A stretch of DNA of 64,000 bases from Hemerocallis citrina (taxonomy: Eukaryota; Streptophyta; Magnoliopsida; Asparagales; Asphodelaceae), in NCBI GenBank assembly GCA_017893485.1, contig CM030361.1, positions 140,138,461 through 140,202,460 on the forward strand, given 5' to 3'. Position numbers and translations under genes: made by a program. How positions within the stretch are numbered: the first letter of the stretch is position 1; each line of letters opens with the position of its first letter. Below, piece after piece: positions 14,426-25,072 of this stretch. The notes under the pieces were generated by a model. That model was not told where the DNA came from. It ran no database searches and saw only the letters and a program-made list of their open reading frames with translations.

Positions 14426-15059
14426 TAGAACGCATCTGTTGGATCCTAACCAAGAGCATATACTTATGTTTTCCAAGTTCCATCACATCTCTACTAGTGC
14501 ATGTCCTTAAGTTGGTTATTATTAAAACACAAAAATTTCTCTTCTCTAGAGTTAGTGCATCCTGCCGGACTTAATTCCACAATCAACAAACCCAAGATCC
14601 CACTGGTCTAAATCCACAAAATCTCATATGCTAGTTCACAGGACTCCCACACAACTCCTAGAGATTCACAAAACAAAAATCAACACCAAAACTTCCAATA
14701 AACTCACAAGTCCATCATCGAAACTTTTATATAAAGGAAACTTCTTAAATCAACAAAATCCAATTTCATTTAATGTGCTCATAAAATTTCAGAATTTAAA
14801 TAAAATATTAAATCCATTAAATAACTAGAATTCATATTTTTGAAATCACAGAATACCACAAAATATCAATTACTTCAAAGAAAACATATATATATTTTGC
14901 TTATGAGGTTATAGAAATACAAGTTTAAACAAAATACAACTCTTTGTAAAATACTGTAATCCAAAGCAAAACATCATTTAAAATAGTAGATTAATAATCC
15001 ATAATCGAATAAATAATCATTTAAAGAAACATCAGAAAACTCAAGAAATTCATCACTCA

Positions 15060-15345
15060 GAACATTGACAGTCGACTTTCGCAACTGGTCGGTCGACTGT
15101 CCTGCGAAAATCTGAAAACTTAATAAAACTCATCAGCCACGATAGTGACAGTCGGCCATTGAACATGGTCAGTCAACTATCCTAAAAATCCAAAACTCAA
15201 GAAAACCGACAGTCGACTGTCAACTTCAGTTCAAAGACGAAGCAGTCGACTGTCATTGCAAACAAAATTCAAAATCCAGTAACTAACCAGTTGACTATCA
15301 ACTTTAGTTCGGTCGACTGTCAACTATAGCAGGTTGTAGTTTGAA
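15060..15345. repeat. cluster of GTCGAC-centred palindromes
   Basis: The motif CAGTCGACTGTC and close variants appear about eight times. Some are in pairs about 20-30 bp apart, for example GACAGTCGACTTTCGC then GGTCGGTCGACTGTCC. The spacers differ between pairs. Counterparts are found at similar positions in the other two family G LTRs. Confidence 0.8.
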
Positions 15346-16492
15346 AATCTGCGCATGTTTTAAACTGATACATTGATTTACTTTATAAAATGCAAATTTG
15401 TAAAAACTAAATTCCTGAGATATTTGGATATACCTACTATAACATATAGGAGTTTATAAAACACATTAAAACATATCAAGATCTCAAAAATAGAATTTTT
15501 TCACAAAAATCTTCAAAATCAGTAAAATAGTTTATATATATGCATAGGGTAATTAAACATCAGTTTAAACATCAAAATACATCAAATAGGAATGGTCTAA
15601 TGTTCAAAACCATCTCAGTACCAAAACCATCGAAATCCAATCAAAACTCCATCAAAATTCATAAAAACCCTCAGAACAGTGGATTATGAATGTGAAGGTG
15701 TGTATATGTGTGTTTATGCATTAGTTAAACATTGTGAATCCATTGTGTATATGTAGTATAAAGTTTAAATTCAACTGAGTATGAAAAAAACCAAAAACCA
15801 AATCAAAACTTCATCAAAATTTGACAAAAGCTCCAAAACAAGCTTCGGCCTGCACAACCACAGACCCGAAACAATTACTCAACTCCCAACTTTAAAACTT
15901 AATCTTTTAGCCCAACCATTCCTTTCTATAACTTGCGATACACATACCCAATTACCTATATCATTTTATCCACGAATAACACAATTATAACATGCATACA
16001 ATCAAGTTTTATCCATCGAAATGTCAAGAACAAACAACATATGCATACACACAGTGAAGTTCCTCTTAAATCAAATTTTGTTTACCTTTATGCAAGATCA
16101 TCATACAACTCAATATACATTCAAATCAGCAATAATATGATTGAAAACATCCTACTCATGATTTTTATTAGGTTCTTTAACGATCTCAAATCATCAAATT
16201 AGGGTTCAATCATCAATAATATAGTTCCATGAAAAAGATTCAATTTTTAATTCATCTACTCATAAAAATTCAATGTGCTTTCTAATAGAGAAATCATCAC
16301 ATACAACATGCTTAAAACAATAAGAAAACAAATATATGTCACTCACATTATTGAAGAACCAACCGAAGATAATAAAGAAATTAGAAAAATCCCTCCTTCG
16401 CAAGAAAACCAAGATCCTCGCTTTAAAACTCCAAGAAAATAATAATAAGAAATCACTTTGTGTTGTGCAGCAAAGAGACGGCTACACCCCAC

Positions 16493-16503
16493 TTATAAAT
16501 AGG
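16493..16503 (-). promoter_or_regulatory. LTR TATA box (family G copy 1)
   Basis: On the minus strand the sequence CCTATTTATAAG is followed after about 25-35 bases by TGCTGCACAACAC. The same arrangement of TATA-like element, GCAGCC and CTGCACAAC occurs in LTR copy 2 (about 28910, + strand) and LTR copy 3 (about 41320-41334, minus strand). Conservation in all three marks it as the family's core promoter and likely transcript start region. Confidence 0.55.
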
Positions 16504-16807
16504 CCGGAAAATAGGGTTTTAAGGTTTGTGAATAGATTTGTAAAATACTTCTTTTAAATATATCTTTACATATATATATCCTTATACTTGGAAACTATAA
16601 AACCAACTTAATTGAGATTTTAAAACAAAAAAAAACTACTCTATTATCAGCCAGCACTGTTTTGAAAATCCAGAAAAACAAAATTGCACTTTTGCCTCTC
16701 TAAGTGGCAATTTTGCAAAAAGACCCTTCTTTATCAAAACTTACAAAATAAACTAAGTTTATTTTAAAAAAAAGTAAAATCTTTACCTCTGAGTTGACTA
16801 GGATTGT

Positions 16808-18787
16808 TTTAAACTTTACAATGAAATGAGAGATGCTTTAATTGCACTCTTGTATTCTTTAACCTGTAGAGTATCATTAACTTCCGATTGTTGGAAATAT
16901 TGTAACAATATTCCGATGATGGGATTAACTTGTCATTGGATAAATAGTGATTGGATGATTCAAAAGAGAATCATCTCACTTGCTGCATTGCTGTATCTCC
17001 ATAGTGGACTAGTTATTTCAACATGTATTTTAGAAGTTTGTGATTTATATCATATTCATGATAAAAAATTTACTATTAGTTTTTATAATGCATCTAACAA
17101 CAATACTTTGATTTGTACATTAAAAACATAATTAGCTCCTCCATGTAATTTTTCATGTTAGATATGCGTATCATATTTTAAATTTATGTGTATAAGATAC
17201 ATTGAAAGTAGCCGATTCATATATAATTGCAATTAGAAATTGTGTATATTTTATTGTTTTGAGCGGTCCTATACTTCAAGAATTTAAAGGATGGTGTAAA
17301 GTCAGGGGAATACATTTTAGAAAATTTTCTAAAGATGTTAAACACCAATGTAACTCTATTTTTGATTTACCAAATGTTGTTACTCAATACAAAGATATTA
17401 TAAACGATTTATGTCTTGCAAAAAACATGAAAAACTTTCAAATGACTCCCCAATAATGGTATTTTGCTGAATCTTTATTACGATTTTGGAATCTTTTAAA
17501 ACCACAACTGTGAAGTTTTCTATATCTTATGATTCTACTTCTATTAATATTTTTATTTCAATCATTACTATGATGCAAACTTTTCAAGAAATGATTTTGG
17601 ACGAATACATTAGCCATATTGTTGTTCCCGCTTATAATTTTTTTGAATTATTTTAATCCACCTCCCATGTTGTATTGTACTGCTACTGTTATAGCCATCG
17701 TATCAAATTAGCGGGTACGAAAAGTTTGTTTGAAATATTTTTTACTTTACTTGGAGATGATTCCGAATATGATTGTAATGAATTTTTAGCTAACTTTGAA
17801 TCGACATTGAATAACTTATATGATTATTATGATAAAACTTTTGCATCTAGTAGTACAACTAGTATATAGTTACATCTTCTTCTTCTACTTCTAGAGGTAA
17901 GGGTAAGAGTACATTAGAAGATGTCACTGCTAATTTACTTGCTTGTATTCAATCAAAAAAACCTATGACTAATGCACATAATGAATTAAATTGGTATAAT
18001 CAACAAGATAGTGAGAGTTCTAGTACTAAGATTGAAGTTCTACAGTGGTGGGAAGAACATGAAAATCTTTCTCCTATTCTTTCACATATGGCTAGAGATC
18101 TACTAACTCCTGCTGTCTCCACAGTTGCTTCAGAAAGTACTTTTTTACAAGTGACAGAGTTCTAACATATTACATAAATTGTTTGAATCTAGATTCATAG
18201 GAGATGCTCGTGTGCACTGAAGATTAGATGAAGGCTGAAGACATGACTCAAGGAAAAGTGACATTTACATCAACAAGTGGAAGCAACTCTCCTGAAGTCC
18301 AACAACAAGATTATGAAATTTAGGGCAATGAGATGCACGACAGTAGTCCAATGCCCTCTCTTCAATCTAACTCCAGGCTATCTCGAACTCTAGATTGTCG
18401 TCTTAAACATGTAATTGAAGAAATTTGTATATTTTTTTAACAGTATTTGTATGTAAAAATAGTTGTAAAATTTTTATACAAGTTGAAATGAATAATATAT
18501 ATATATAATTTTGTTTAATTCTTAATCTCTTATACATGTTGTAAATTTATTTATTTTATTTTTTTTTAAGATTAAAAGTGAGAAGAAAAAAAAAACAGGC
18601 CAACCTGTCGACCCGCCTGGCCCGACCCGGGTTCAACCCGAATGTGTTCACAGGTCGACCGGGTCATTTTTTCATTTCCCAACCCGGCCCGGCTAATGGC
18701 CCAACCCGACCCGAACCCGCCCGAAACCGGGTCAAACCCGAACGGGTTGGGCCCGGCCCGGCTCGGTGGACCCGATTGCCATCACTA
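16808..18787 (+). mobile_element. hAT transposon, 5'-truncated, with transposase pseudogene
   Basis: The coding remnant runs about 16826-18240 on the + strand and resembles the RICESLEEPER/zf-BED group of hAT transposases. RVSLTSDCWK and GLTCHWINSDWMIQKRI (about 16870-16970) match the catalytic-domain entry, where the Asp of TSD is the usual first acidic residue. The frame at 17965-18165 carries the C-terminal hAT dimerisation domain with EVLQWWEEH, HMARDLLTPAVSTVASESTF. Several frames and stops break it, and the BED finger is absent because the 5' side is cut at the giant LTR. The 3' terminus ends CCGATTGCCATCACTA at 18787, the hAT terminal repeat complement (TAGTGATGGCAAT). The next bases, ACCTTCTT, would be the 8-bp target copy. 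Confidence 0.8.
18598..18787. repeat. GC-rich subterminal region of the hAT element
   Basis: In sharp contrast to the AT-rich interior, the last 190 bases are packed with short CCCG, ACCCG and GGCCCG motifs in both orientations, such as GGCCCGACCCGGGTTCAACC and AACGGGTTGGGCCCGGCCCG. Such clustered motifs in hAT subterminal regions commonly serve as transposase-binding sites. That function is inferred here. Confidence 0.65.
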
Positions 18788-19240
18788 ACCTTCTTCCTAA
18801 ATGAATGGCACTCTACTTTCAATTCTAGTAACCTATTCTTAAGATCTTCTACAGTGACTGAAAGTTTGATTTCCATCTTACTTGCTTCCTCAGCTAGCAA
18901 ACTCAACTAATCATTTTCCGCATTCAATTTTGAGTATGCTTTCTCCCCCTTCTTATTTCCCACAAATTCTACCGACAAAAAAATGGCACTTGTCTGTTTG
19001 CCAATTTGGGCCTCCAGCAAAGTATCTTCCTGCATTTGCAGATGTACTGACTATCTTGACAACTGCAGGCTCCTTGTGATGACACAATTGGGTTCCACCT
19101 CCAATGCAAATGTTATGGGAGCTCCTCCTTGTAGCTTTGGAGGTTGTCAAATCTGCAAGTAGTTGTATGCAAACATCAAAATAGTACATGTCAAAAAATA
19201 TATATGAGAGAATGAAATTGAAGTGAAGATTAAACCTCAC
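18788..19240 (-). pseudogene. GRF-type zinc finger protein fragment (MULE-associated)
   Basis: On the minus strand the 19240-18953 frame includes CHHKEPAVVKIVSTSANAGR, then YFAGGPNWQTDKCHFF. This fits the GRF zinc finger (C.C...TS.TN.GR.F..CP.....C.FF), but with a Cys replaced by Gly in the GGPN segment. In another frame, 18906-18788 gives LLAEEASKMEIKLSVTVEDL followed by KNRLLELKVE, a short coiled-coil that often follows the GRF domain in small plant transposon-associated proteins. A frameshift or intron lies between the pieces, and the hAT element cuts the downstream part. It is oriented toward the MULE transposase of the left side. Function unknown. Confidence 0.6.
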
Positions 19241-19344
19241 ATGGATCTTTTAAATGAATATTTTGCTGCCAGTTAGAGGATAAGATCTACGGTTCCCGAG
19301 TGGGGGTTTAGAGATTTGGAGATCGGGAGAGGAGGAAGAAGATA

Positions 19345-19592
19345 TGGGTTGATTTTTAGGGTGGAAATTGGGATTAGGGTTTGGATGATTTGGGAATTTT
19401 GAAGAAGAAGAAGGGATAAAGTGGGGTTGTCTATCGGGTTTAGACTAGGGCAATTTCGTCCCAAAAAAATCACGTACGATGCGCATGACATAAAACCCAA
19501 CGGAAGTAAACTCCGTCGCTTTGAGTTTTTTTTTAAACGTAGTTAAGTGCGATTTTTTATATAAAAAAAGTTTAGTGGGATTTCTTTAAACT
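19345..19592 (-). repeat. right terminal inverted repeat-like sequence of a Mutator-like element
   Basis: The reverse complement shares with 554-806 the ordered blocks ACTACGTTT, GACGGAGTTTACTTC, ATCGTACGTGATTTTTTT, ACGAAATTGCC and ACCCGATAGACAACC. It lies directly upstream of the minus-strand GRF pseudogene, as a terminal repeat promoter would. Whether it belongs to the same element as the left copy, 18.8 kb away, or to a relative is open. From 19593 to 19723 nothing is recognised. Confidence 0.5.
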
Positions 19593-19726
19593 GACCATAC
19601 TGCTGAAGTTTTTTAAAATTAAGCCTTATAATAGAGTTGAGATACTTTAAATTCAGGTATCTCAGTAGTTGTGATGAGAATAGTTTATGTGGTTTGAGGT
19701 GTTTTACATATGAAAAGGCTTTGTAA

Positions 19727-20328
19727 GAGCATCTGCAGTCGCTGTCTACATATTCAAAAAATGGATTAAAATGTCTGCAGTCGTCTTCTATTTATCTATT
19801 TTTTGGGTATTAGATGAACAGTAGACAACTATATTTGGCAGCGGAATTGGCTTTATGCATATTATAGAAATTGGAAGATGATTTACCGTCTATGTGTCGG
19901 ACGACATATGATATGCCATCTGAGAGGAATTTTTTAATTGCGAAAGTTTGAGATGGCAAATGATATGCTGTTTGGGAAATTTTTAAAAAAAAATAAAAAA
20001 AAAGTCTAAACGGGTAATGAAATGCCGTTTGGGTAAATAAGAAAAAATTTGGTTTGGCTTTTTGTGTAGGGACGGGAGATCATCTCCCGTCCTTCGCATA
20101 TCTTTTATTTTCTTTTTATTTTCTTTTTTTTTCTTCAATAGACGGCAAATGATATGCCGTCTTTCTTTATTCCTTTTTTTCTTCCGCTCTCTACAAACGG
20201 TATATGATGTTCCGTTTGATAAAAAAAAAATTCATTTTTTGAGTATTGACGACTGCAGCGCTATCTCCTAATTGCTATTTCTATATTTTTCATATAGTTA
20301 TTTTTTAACAAAACGACTGCAAATGCTC
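19727..20328. mobile_element. Harbinger/Tourist-type MITE with internal palindrome series
   Basis: The ends are GAGCATCTGCAGTCG and CGACTGCAAATGCTC, a 15-bp terminal inverted repeat with one mismatch, flanked by TAA on both sides (19724-19726 and 20329-20331). That combination fits PIF/Harbinger. A secondary copy of the terminal motif (GTCTGCAGTCG near 19773, GACGACTGCAGCG near 20248) lies just inside each end. The 602-bp body holds no protein but has six GACGG...CCGTC palindromes. Confidence 0.75.
19899..20217. repeat. six spaced imperfect palindromes of GACGGCAAATGATATGCCGTC type
   Basis: Palindromes lie at about 19899-19920, 19951-19973, 20008-20030, 20071-20091, 20141-20161 and 20195-20217. 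The fourth, GACGGGAGATCATCTCCCGTC in two perfect 10-base arms around one base, is exact. The others keep arms of the form GACGGCA...TGCCGTC with scattered substitutions. T/A tracts separate them. Confidence 0.75.
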
Positions 20329-20331
20329 TAA

Positions 20332-20767
20332 TCAAACCAAAAGTAGAATAATAAAGGTAGCTTGGATGTCTCAATGTATTCCTAGTTTATATCGTTTCCA
20401 CCTCACTTTCACTTCATTGTGAAAAAATATTTTCATGGTCGGAGATGAGAAAAACAGTAGAAGAGCATGTTAGGGTTTTTAGATACACGTATGTTCGGTT
20501 TATTTGTCTTTGTTTCCTTCAATGTACAATATATATTTTTCACTTATTAAAAAAACAAAAAACAAAATTCAATTTTGAGGCAGTTTTGCTTTGGTTTTTT
20601 TCCTTATTGTTGGAGAATTAATGATGAACAAATAAATAGGCAAATGAAATGGTGGATGATGAGGAAGAAGGGAAACTGCTATGTGGGAATGATCTTATTA
20701 TAGCATATTATGGTTAGGATTGAGAGTAAAGGAGAGGAGGAGCGTACTTTTGTGTTTCCACTTTACA
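20332..20767. other. unassigned AT-rich sequence
   Basis: I see no gene, inverted repeat or tandem structure here beyond poly-A/T runs. The last bases (AAAGGGACTATT, 20768-20779) are the target site later duplicated by the LINE-like insertion. Confidence 0.3.
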
Positions 20768-20779
20768 AAAGGGACTATT

Positions 20780-21070
20780 TTGTTTTTTTTTTTTTTTTAA
20801 AGAAAAGGTAAAATCTGGCTACCCTGTTTCATTAATAAGAGATTAATAAAATATACTCAGAGTACTGAGCCTACTACAAGATCCTACAACCAGAACAAAA
20901 TTACATAAACACCACCCCGAACATGGGGGTGGGACAAAATAAATATAGAGTGGCCACACAGAGATACATCATATCCCCCAACAAACCCTGGGGCGGTGAG
21001 TATCAAAGAACATAGTAGCCGTGCTGTGCTGGCTGTCAGTCGATCGTTGGCCCAATCTGGGACTATTACG
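20780..21070 (-). mobile_element. 5'-truncated LINE-like 3' end (or SINE) with 12-bp target duplication
   Basis: The element begins on the + strand with a T-rich run, so the poly-A tail is on the minus strand. It is flanked by AAAGGGACTATT on both sides (20768-20779 and 21071-21082). The minus-strand text before the tail, TTTATTAATCTCTTATTAAT followed by GAAACAG, recurs at 24990-25045 before another T-run, which indicates a shared 3' end. No RT domain is present. Confidence 0.7.
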
Positions 21071-21160
21071 AAAGGGACTATTACCATGATATTATGAAGG
21101 GACTATTACCAAGATATTTAAATCATATTACTTAGCTAGGATCTTAGCTAGGATGTCACC

Positions 21161-21494
21161 AAGGCTGGCCCTGCCTTGAGGCGGTCGAGCCAGCCGTCTC
21201 CGGCCCCCAAATTTTGTGCATTTTTCGGGGCCCCAAAATTTTTTTTTCGTGCCCCCATTTTTTTATTGATTTTTAAAAAAAAATTACTAATTGGGCCGAC
21301 TTATTTTAGTTGGGTTTGGATTTGCATGAAATTCCTAAATTTTCATCTATTTCTCTATGTATATATCTGTTTTTTCAGAATTGTAGAAAATTATAATTTC
21401 CAATTTCATTTTACCATTTAAAGAAACAAATTTTATATATGGGTCCTATTTCGTGAGTTCGCCTCGATCCCCATAAAACTTAGGGCCGGCCCTA
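21161..21494. mobile_element. hAT-type MITE with GATGTCACC target duplication
   Basis: The termini AAGGCTGGCCCTGCC (left) and GGGCCGGCCCTA (right) are inverted copies of the (C/T)AGGGC(C/T)GGCCCT terminus common in plant hAT MITEs. GATGTCACC stands on both sides (21152-21160 and 21495-21503), giving the expected 8-bp duplication plus one base. The interior is A/T-rich with GGGGCCCC-type motifs near the left end. It is non-coding. Confidence 0.8.
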
Positions 21495-21503
21495 GATGTC
21501 ACC

Positions 21504-22546
21504 CTAGCCTTCTTATTATCTATCTTACCATCAGCTGTGAAAACAAATTAAGTTAATATTTGATTAAGTTTTTCTGACTTGTAAAAGGTTTTCTCTCTAG
21601 GTTTAAAAACTTGCCTTAAATCTTCAGTTTTGGTTTTTTGAAACAAACCTTGTGTAAAACTACAAACATTAGAAACACCGACTAGCTTAGCTAGAAAGCC
21701 ATTCTCTTAGAAATTCTTAGTGAACTACTATGTACTTTTTGATGGTAACAATTTATTTAAATTTTGCTAAACTTGTCATGTGAAAGTCTCATTTCTATTT
21801 TTGTTTGGTTCACTATCTCTAATCTCTAATATTATAATGAGAGAGTTTGGATTGTTATTTGTAGACAACTTGTAATTTGTAGACAATCAACCATTTATTT
21901 TTAAGTGGGAGTTATATTACCCATTCATTTACTCAACTATTGTTAGTTACCATAATACCCTCAAAGTTTAAATTTATTTACGACATAATTATTTTAAAAG
22001 TGTCCATCATATAAAATAAAAATTGGTATCACTAGAAATAATTTGTAAATAGTATATAATTAATAAAGGGAGATCTCATGTTTGAGGTTATATTACATCT
22101 TAGTATTTAATTTTAAAAAAATATTTATTAGGATATGCAAATTACATACATATTACAAGTAAAATAAGTTTATGGCTTCGGCCATGAAGAGAGGGCCATG
22201 AAGAGGAGTGACAGCTGACAAGTGCTGGGCAAACAAATTATTATTACCTTACCATAATTATCAAATACTTCAAAGTGATAAGACTTTTGAGTCATACTCA
22301 TAAGACATGCAAAATGAAAATATTTGTGTAGGTACAAGATCATTGCAAATGCTAACATATTTAAAAAATTATGGAATAAAATTTGTTTTGATTAATTAAA
22401 TTTATGTACCTCTCAAATAAATTAAAATGGACGTCCCCTAGTTTTGGAATTTAATTTTTCAAATGGGCTTCTTTTTTAAACTAATTTTCAACAAGGGTAT
22501 TTTCCAAATTAGTTGTCTTTCTTTAATTAAAAATATGTACTTCCTA
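21504..22546. other. unassigned AT-rich sequence
   Basis: About 1 kb of AT-rich sequence with no recognisable gene, terminal repeat or tandem array. The right edge is the A that hosts the Helitron insertion (22546). Confidence 0.3.
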
Positions 22547-24603
22547 TCTATATAATAAAACACAAAGAAAGCTATCAAGTTGCTCACATTCAATCTATCC
22601 CAAAATCAATGGACCAGATCTACTCTCACAAAATATATTTTTCCGCCCAAAATTTCAAACCCAAAAATTTCAAAACCCACACAATCTCCCTCTCTATTTC
22701 CCAAAATACTCCCTACTCTCTCTCTTTCTCACACTGTCTCTCTCACCTGTCTCCCTCTCTCCTACCTCTCTCTCTTCAGCGCCCCCATCTCCGGCGCCTC
22801 TTCAGCGCCCCCCACCTCCGACGCCTCTTCCGCACCCCCCAACCTCCCGTCGCGACCCCCCCACCTCCAATCGCGACTCCCCAGAGCCAACCCCCTCCAT
22901 GTTTCCTCTTTTCCGCTCGCCGCCAATCGCGACCTCACCCAGCCGACCCCGGCGCCTCTTCCGCGCCCCCCAACCTCCCGTCACGACCCCCCCACCTCTT
23001 CATCGAAACCCCCACCTCCCTCTCGGCTGCGTTCCCGGAACTTCTCCAAGCTGCAAAATACACTGTATTTCAGCTACTTCTGTTTTCATTTGTACAATTT
23101 AGTTGTTTTCTTTCTGTTTATTAAGATTATGTAAGTTTTTCTTTTTCCTCTGAAGTTAAAGGTGGATAAGATTATGTTAGTTAATGCAGGTAGATAATTT
23201 GTTGCAAAGTGGCATGGTTGTTGGATTGGGTTCAGGACCAGCGTCGAGTTTGGCAATCCAACTCTTAGGTTCAAGAGTCCGCGATGGCTCTCTCAAACGT
23301 ATACTTGGAATTCCCACGTGCGTATTGAGTTCATATGAGTTCTCTTTTATTTCATAGGGAGCAATTGGCAAGCAGTAGTCTGCAAGAGAATCCTAGATTG
23401 TCAATTCTGATTACTATGTTTGGTGTAACACAAGCATATGGTAGAAGGATATTAGTGTGATGTTTGGTATAACACTAATGCATAATTTCTCGAAACTGCA
23501 TTCTCATGAATATGACATCCCTGGAATCCTGCATTCTGCACCTTAGGAAATGAATTTACTCTGATTATTTATATCGATTGATACATGTTGCAGCTCCGTG
23601 GCAAGTGCAAGCGAAGCAGAGAAAGCCGGAATCCGGGTGGACAAATATCAAGATAGCCTCCAAGTGTGCACACATTCCTTATTGTCTTTGTTTTAGTGAG
23701 TATTTCATTATATTTGATTCTAGATTGATATATAATATATAGCCTGTGAAAGACTTATACTTGCTTATTTTGGGATGATTGTTAGATTGATTTAGCATTT
23801 GTTGATGCTGATGCTATTGAAGAGGGTACGCTCGCTGCTGTGATTGGGCGACGACAAACTGTAGAGGGCGACGAATCCTTGATTCAAGTGAAGGTCAGTT
23901 GAACGGAAACATTTCTTTAATGTGTTTTGCAAACTATAAATAATTTTACATTCATCGCTCTACTGTTTACCGTCTATTATGCAAACGGCTGCAAACTTAA
24001 TAATCATGGTTCATGAGAAGAAATACACTGGGCAGCTTGATGGGTCTATTCCAGTTTTGGTTAAAACTGTAAGTTTTTCCTAGGTTAATGTTCTGAAGTC
24101 ATTGGAGGTTTTTTCAGTAATTTGTGTCATTTTTAGGGTAACTGGATGGAAACTGCTGAAGAAATTGATGACCTTTTTCTTGGAGATGCAGAGGTTTTGT
24201 TTACTAATTATAAACATGATCAACTAGCATATCAGAATTATGAGCCAAATTATTCCCTTTAAGATTAAAAATACCATTCGCTCCGTTTTATTTACTGAGA
24301 AAGTTATGTGTGTCTTAAGGTATGGAGACGACCAACCTATGGTGGGCATGCTGACCCGCTAGGAGGAAACTTCCCGTTGGTTACTAGAGAAGGTCATCAT
24401 GTTCTTGATGTTATCTTTACATCTCCAATAACTGATCTAGGTACTACATTCCTTCTAGGTAAGCTCATAACAAACACAAACAGAGCATGTAGTATCAAAT
24501 TTGGTAAACCCAGAACAAACAGAACAAACCCAGAACAAACAGTATCAAAATTTATATGCAGTTCCGAATACGTGCCGTAGGCACGTGCCACGGGCATACC
24601 TAG
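22547..24603 (+). mobile_element. Helitron, copy 4, carrying a captured host gene
   Basis: The 5' end TCTATATAATAAAACACAAA follows a host A (22546). The 3' end has the hairpin (GTGCCGTAGGCAC) and CTAG (24600-24603) before a host T. The element is 2,057 bp and shows only the family's ~90-base 5' and ~50-base 3' conserved blocks. The interior opens with a C/T-rich region (22690-23050) holding a ~136-bp direct duplication around CCTCTTCCGC-CCCCCAACCTCCCGTC. Six exons of an RPI4-like gene follow. There is no Rep/helicase, so it is non-autonomous. Confidence 0.9.
23190..24440 (+). pseudogene. captured ribose-5-phosphate isomerase (RPI4-like) gene fragment, six exons
   Basis: Ribose-5-phosphate isomerase A interconverts ribose-5-P and ribulose-5-P. 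Plant RPI4-type proteins are predicted chloroplast members. Exon-like pieces, each bounded by AG and mostly GT, lie at 23190-23317 (SGMVVGLGSGPASSLAIQLL), 23594-23663 (SVASASEAEKAGIRVDKYQD), 23786-23893 (IDLAFVDADAIEEGTLAAVI), about 23970-24068 (KYTGQLDGSIPVLVKT), 24137-24193 (GNWMETAEEIDDLFLGDAE) and 24320-24440 (VWRRPTYGGHADPLGGNFPL then VTREGHHVLDVIFTSPI). The exons follow the family in order and I see no stop inside them. The N-terminal transit region and the C-terminal part are missing, so a functional enzyme is unlikely. The fragment lies wholly inside the Helitron, in the same orientation. Introns are retained, so it was captured as DNA. Confidence 0.85.
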
Positions 24604-24964
24604 TTCTATAATATTTTCTGTAGAATGTGTGACTTTTATTAAATACTTTATTTTTTTGGGTTTTAAGATAATTTCGACTTTTTATATTAGATATCTAATT
24701 TCTGGATATACAGTGTATAAACTAGTGTTTATTGTGGAAAAATTAAGTAAGAATTACCTACTTTTAGAACCTCGCTCTGATACCAACTGGGGGCGTTACA
24801 GGACCGACTCTGATGCAAAAAATAAAAGTACATAAAGCAAATACACATAACATACAGTACAACTAGTAACTGATACAACATACAGAAAGTATTACAGTTA
24901 ATTAATATGCTGTGTCAGTAGGCAGGTAGCCCCATAAGTCATTCCAGTCTTTGTCATCATTATT
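24604..24964. other. decayed repeat, possibly pararetroviral or LTR leader
   Basis: The first 35 bases resemble 36176-36210 (CTATAATATTTTCT then ATGTGTGAC), so this looks like a diverged copy of the sequence left of the pararetroviral block. On the minus strand TTGGTATCAGAGCG (about 24774-24787) is complementary to initiator tRNA-Met and may be an old primer-binding site of an LTR element or pararetrovirus. No open frame is preserved. Confidence 0.35.
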
Positions 24965-24985
24965 AGATTCCTTCTAATAAGTTTT

Positions 24986-25072
24986 TTTTTGAAGTAAAAG
25001 GCTGAATAACGTCACTCTGTTTCATTAATAAGAGGTTAATAAAACAACCCCGGAGTACCAGGGGAGAGTACA
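24986..25072 (-). mobile_element. very short 5'-truncated LINE-like insertion
   Basis: A T-run followed by GTTTCATTAATAAGAGGTTA, the same 3' end as the element at 20780-21070. It is flanked by AGATTCCTTCT(A/C)ATAAGTTTT on both sides (24965-24985 and 25073-25093, one mismatch in 21). Only about 90 bases of the element were copied, typical of target-primed reverse transcription that stopped early. Confidence 0.7.

Larger units (their letters stand above)
13486..16800 (-). mobile_element. giant LTR (family G), truncated copy 1
   Basis: The + strand begins TGTAGCGCCCCGAATTTC, which is the 3' end of the LTR read on the minus strand. The copies at 28295-31841 and 38533-42111 share this end, the AATACGTGGCACAAT block, a GGGTCAGCCATAACGGTGTG-type block (about 13795), the LTR promoter core and the GTCGAC dyad region. 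By comparison with those copies the first ~320 bases of the LTR (minus orientation) are missing, and the sequence breaks into hAT transposon at about 16800-16808. No gag or pol is attached. It is a decayed LTR rather than a gene-bearing element. Confidence 0.75.

Noticed and set aside
14180..14476. 98-codon minus-strand frame, and the similar 156-codon + strand frame at 30864-31334
   Set aside because: Both are the same LTR minisatellite read through; they have no gene context.
22580..23134. Pro/Ser-rich 184- and 171-codon frames
   Set aside because: C/T-rich low-complexity Helitron interior with an internal duplication; open in several frames at once, no domain.
24774..24787. A tRNA gene or intact LTR element suggested by TTGGTATCAGAGCG on the minus strand
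   Set aside because: No cloverleaf can be formed around it and no LTR end pair is found; kept only as a possible old primer-binding site.
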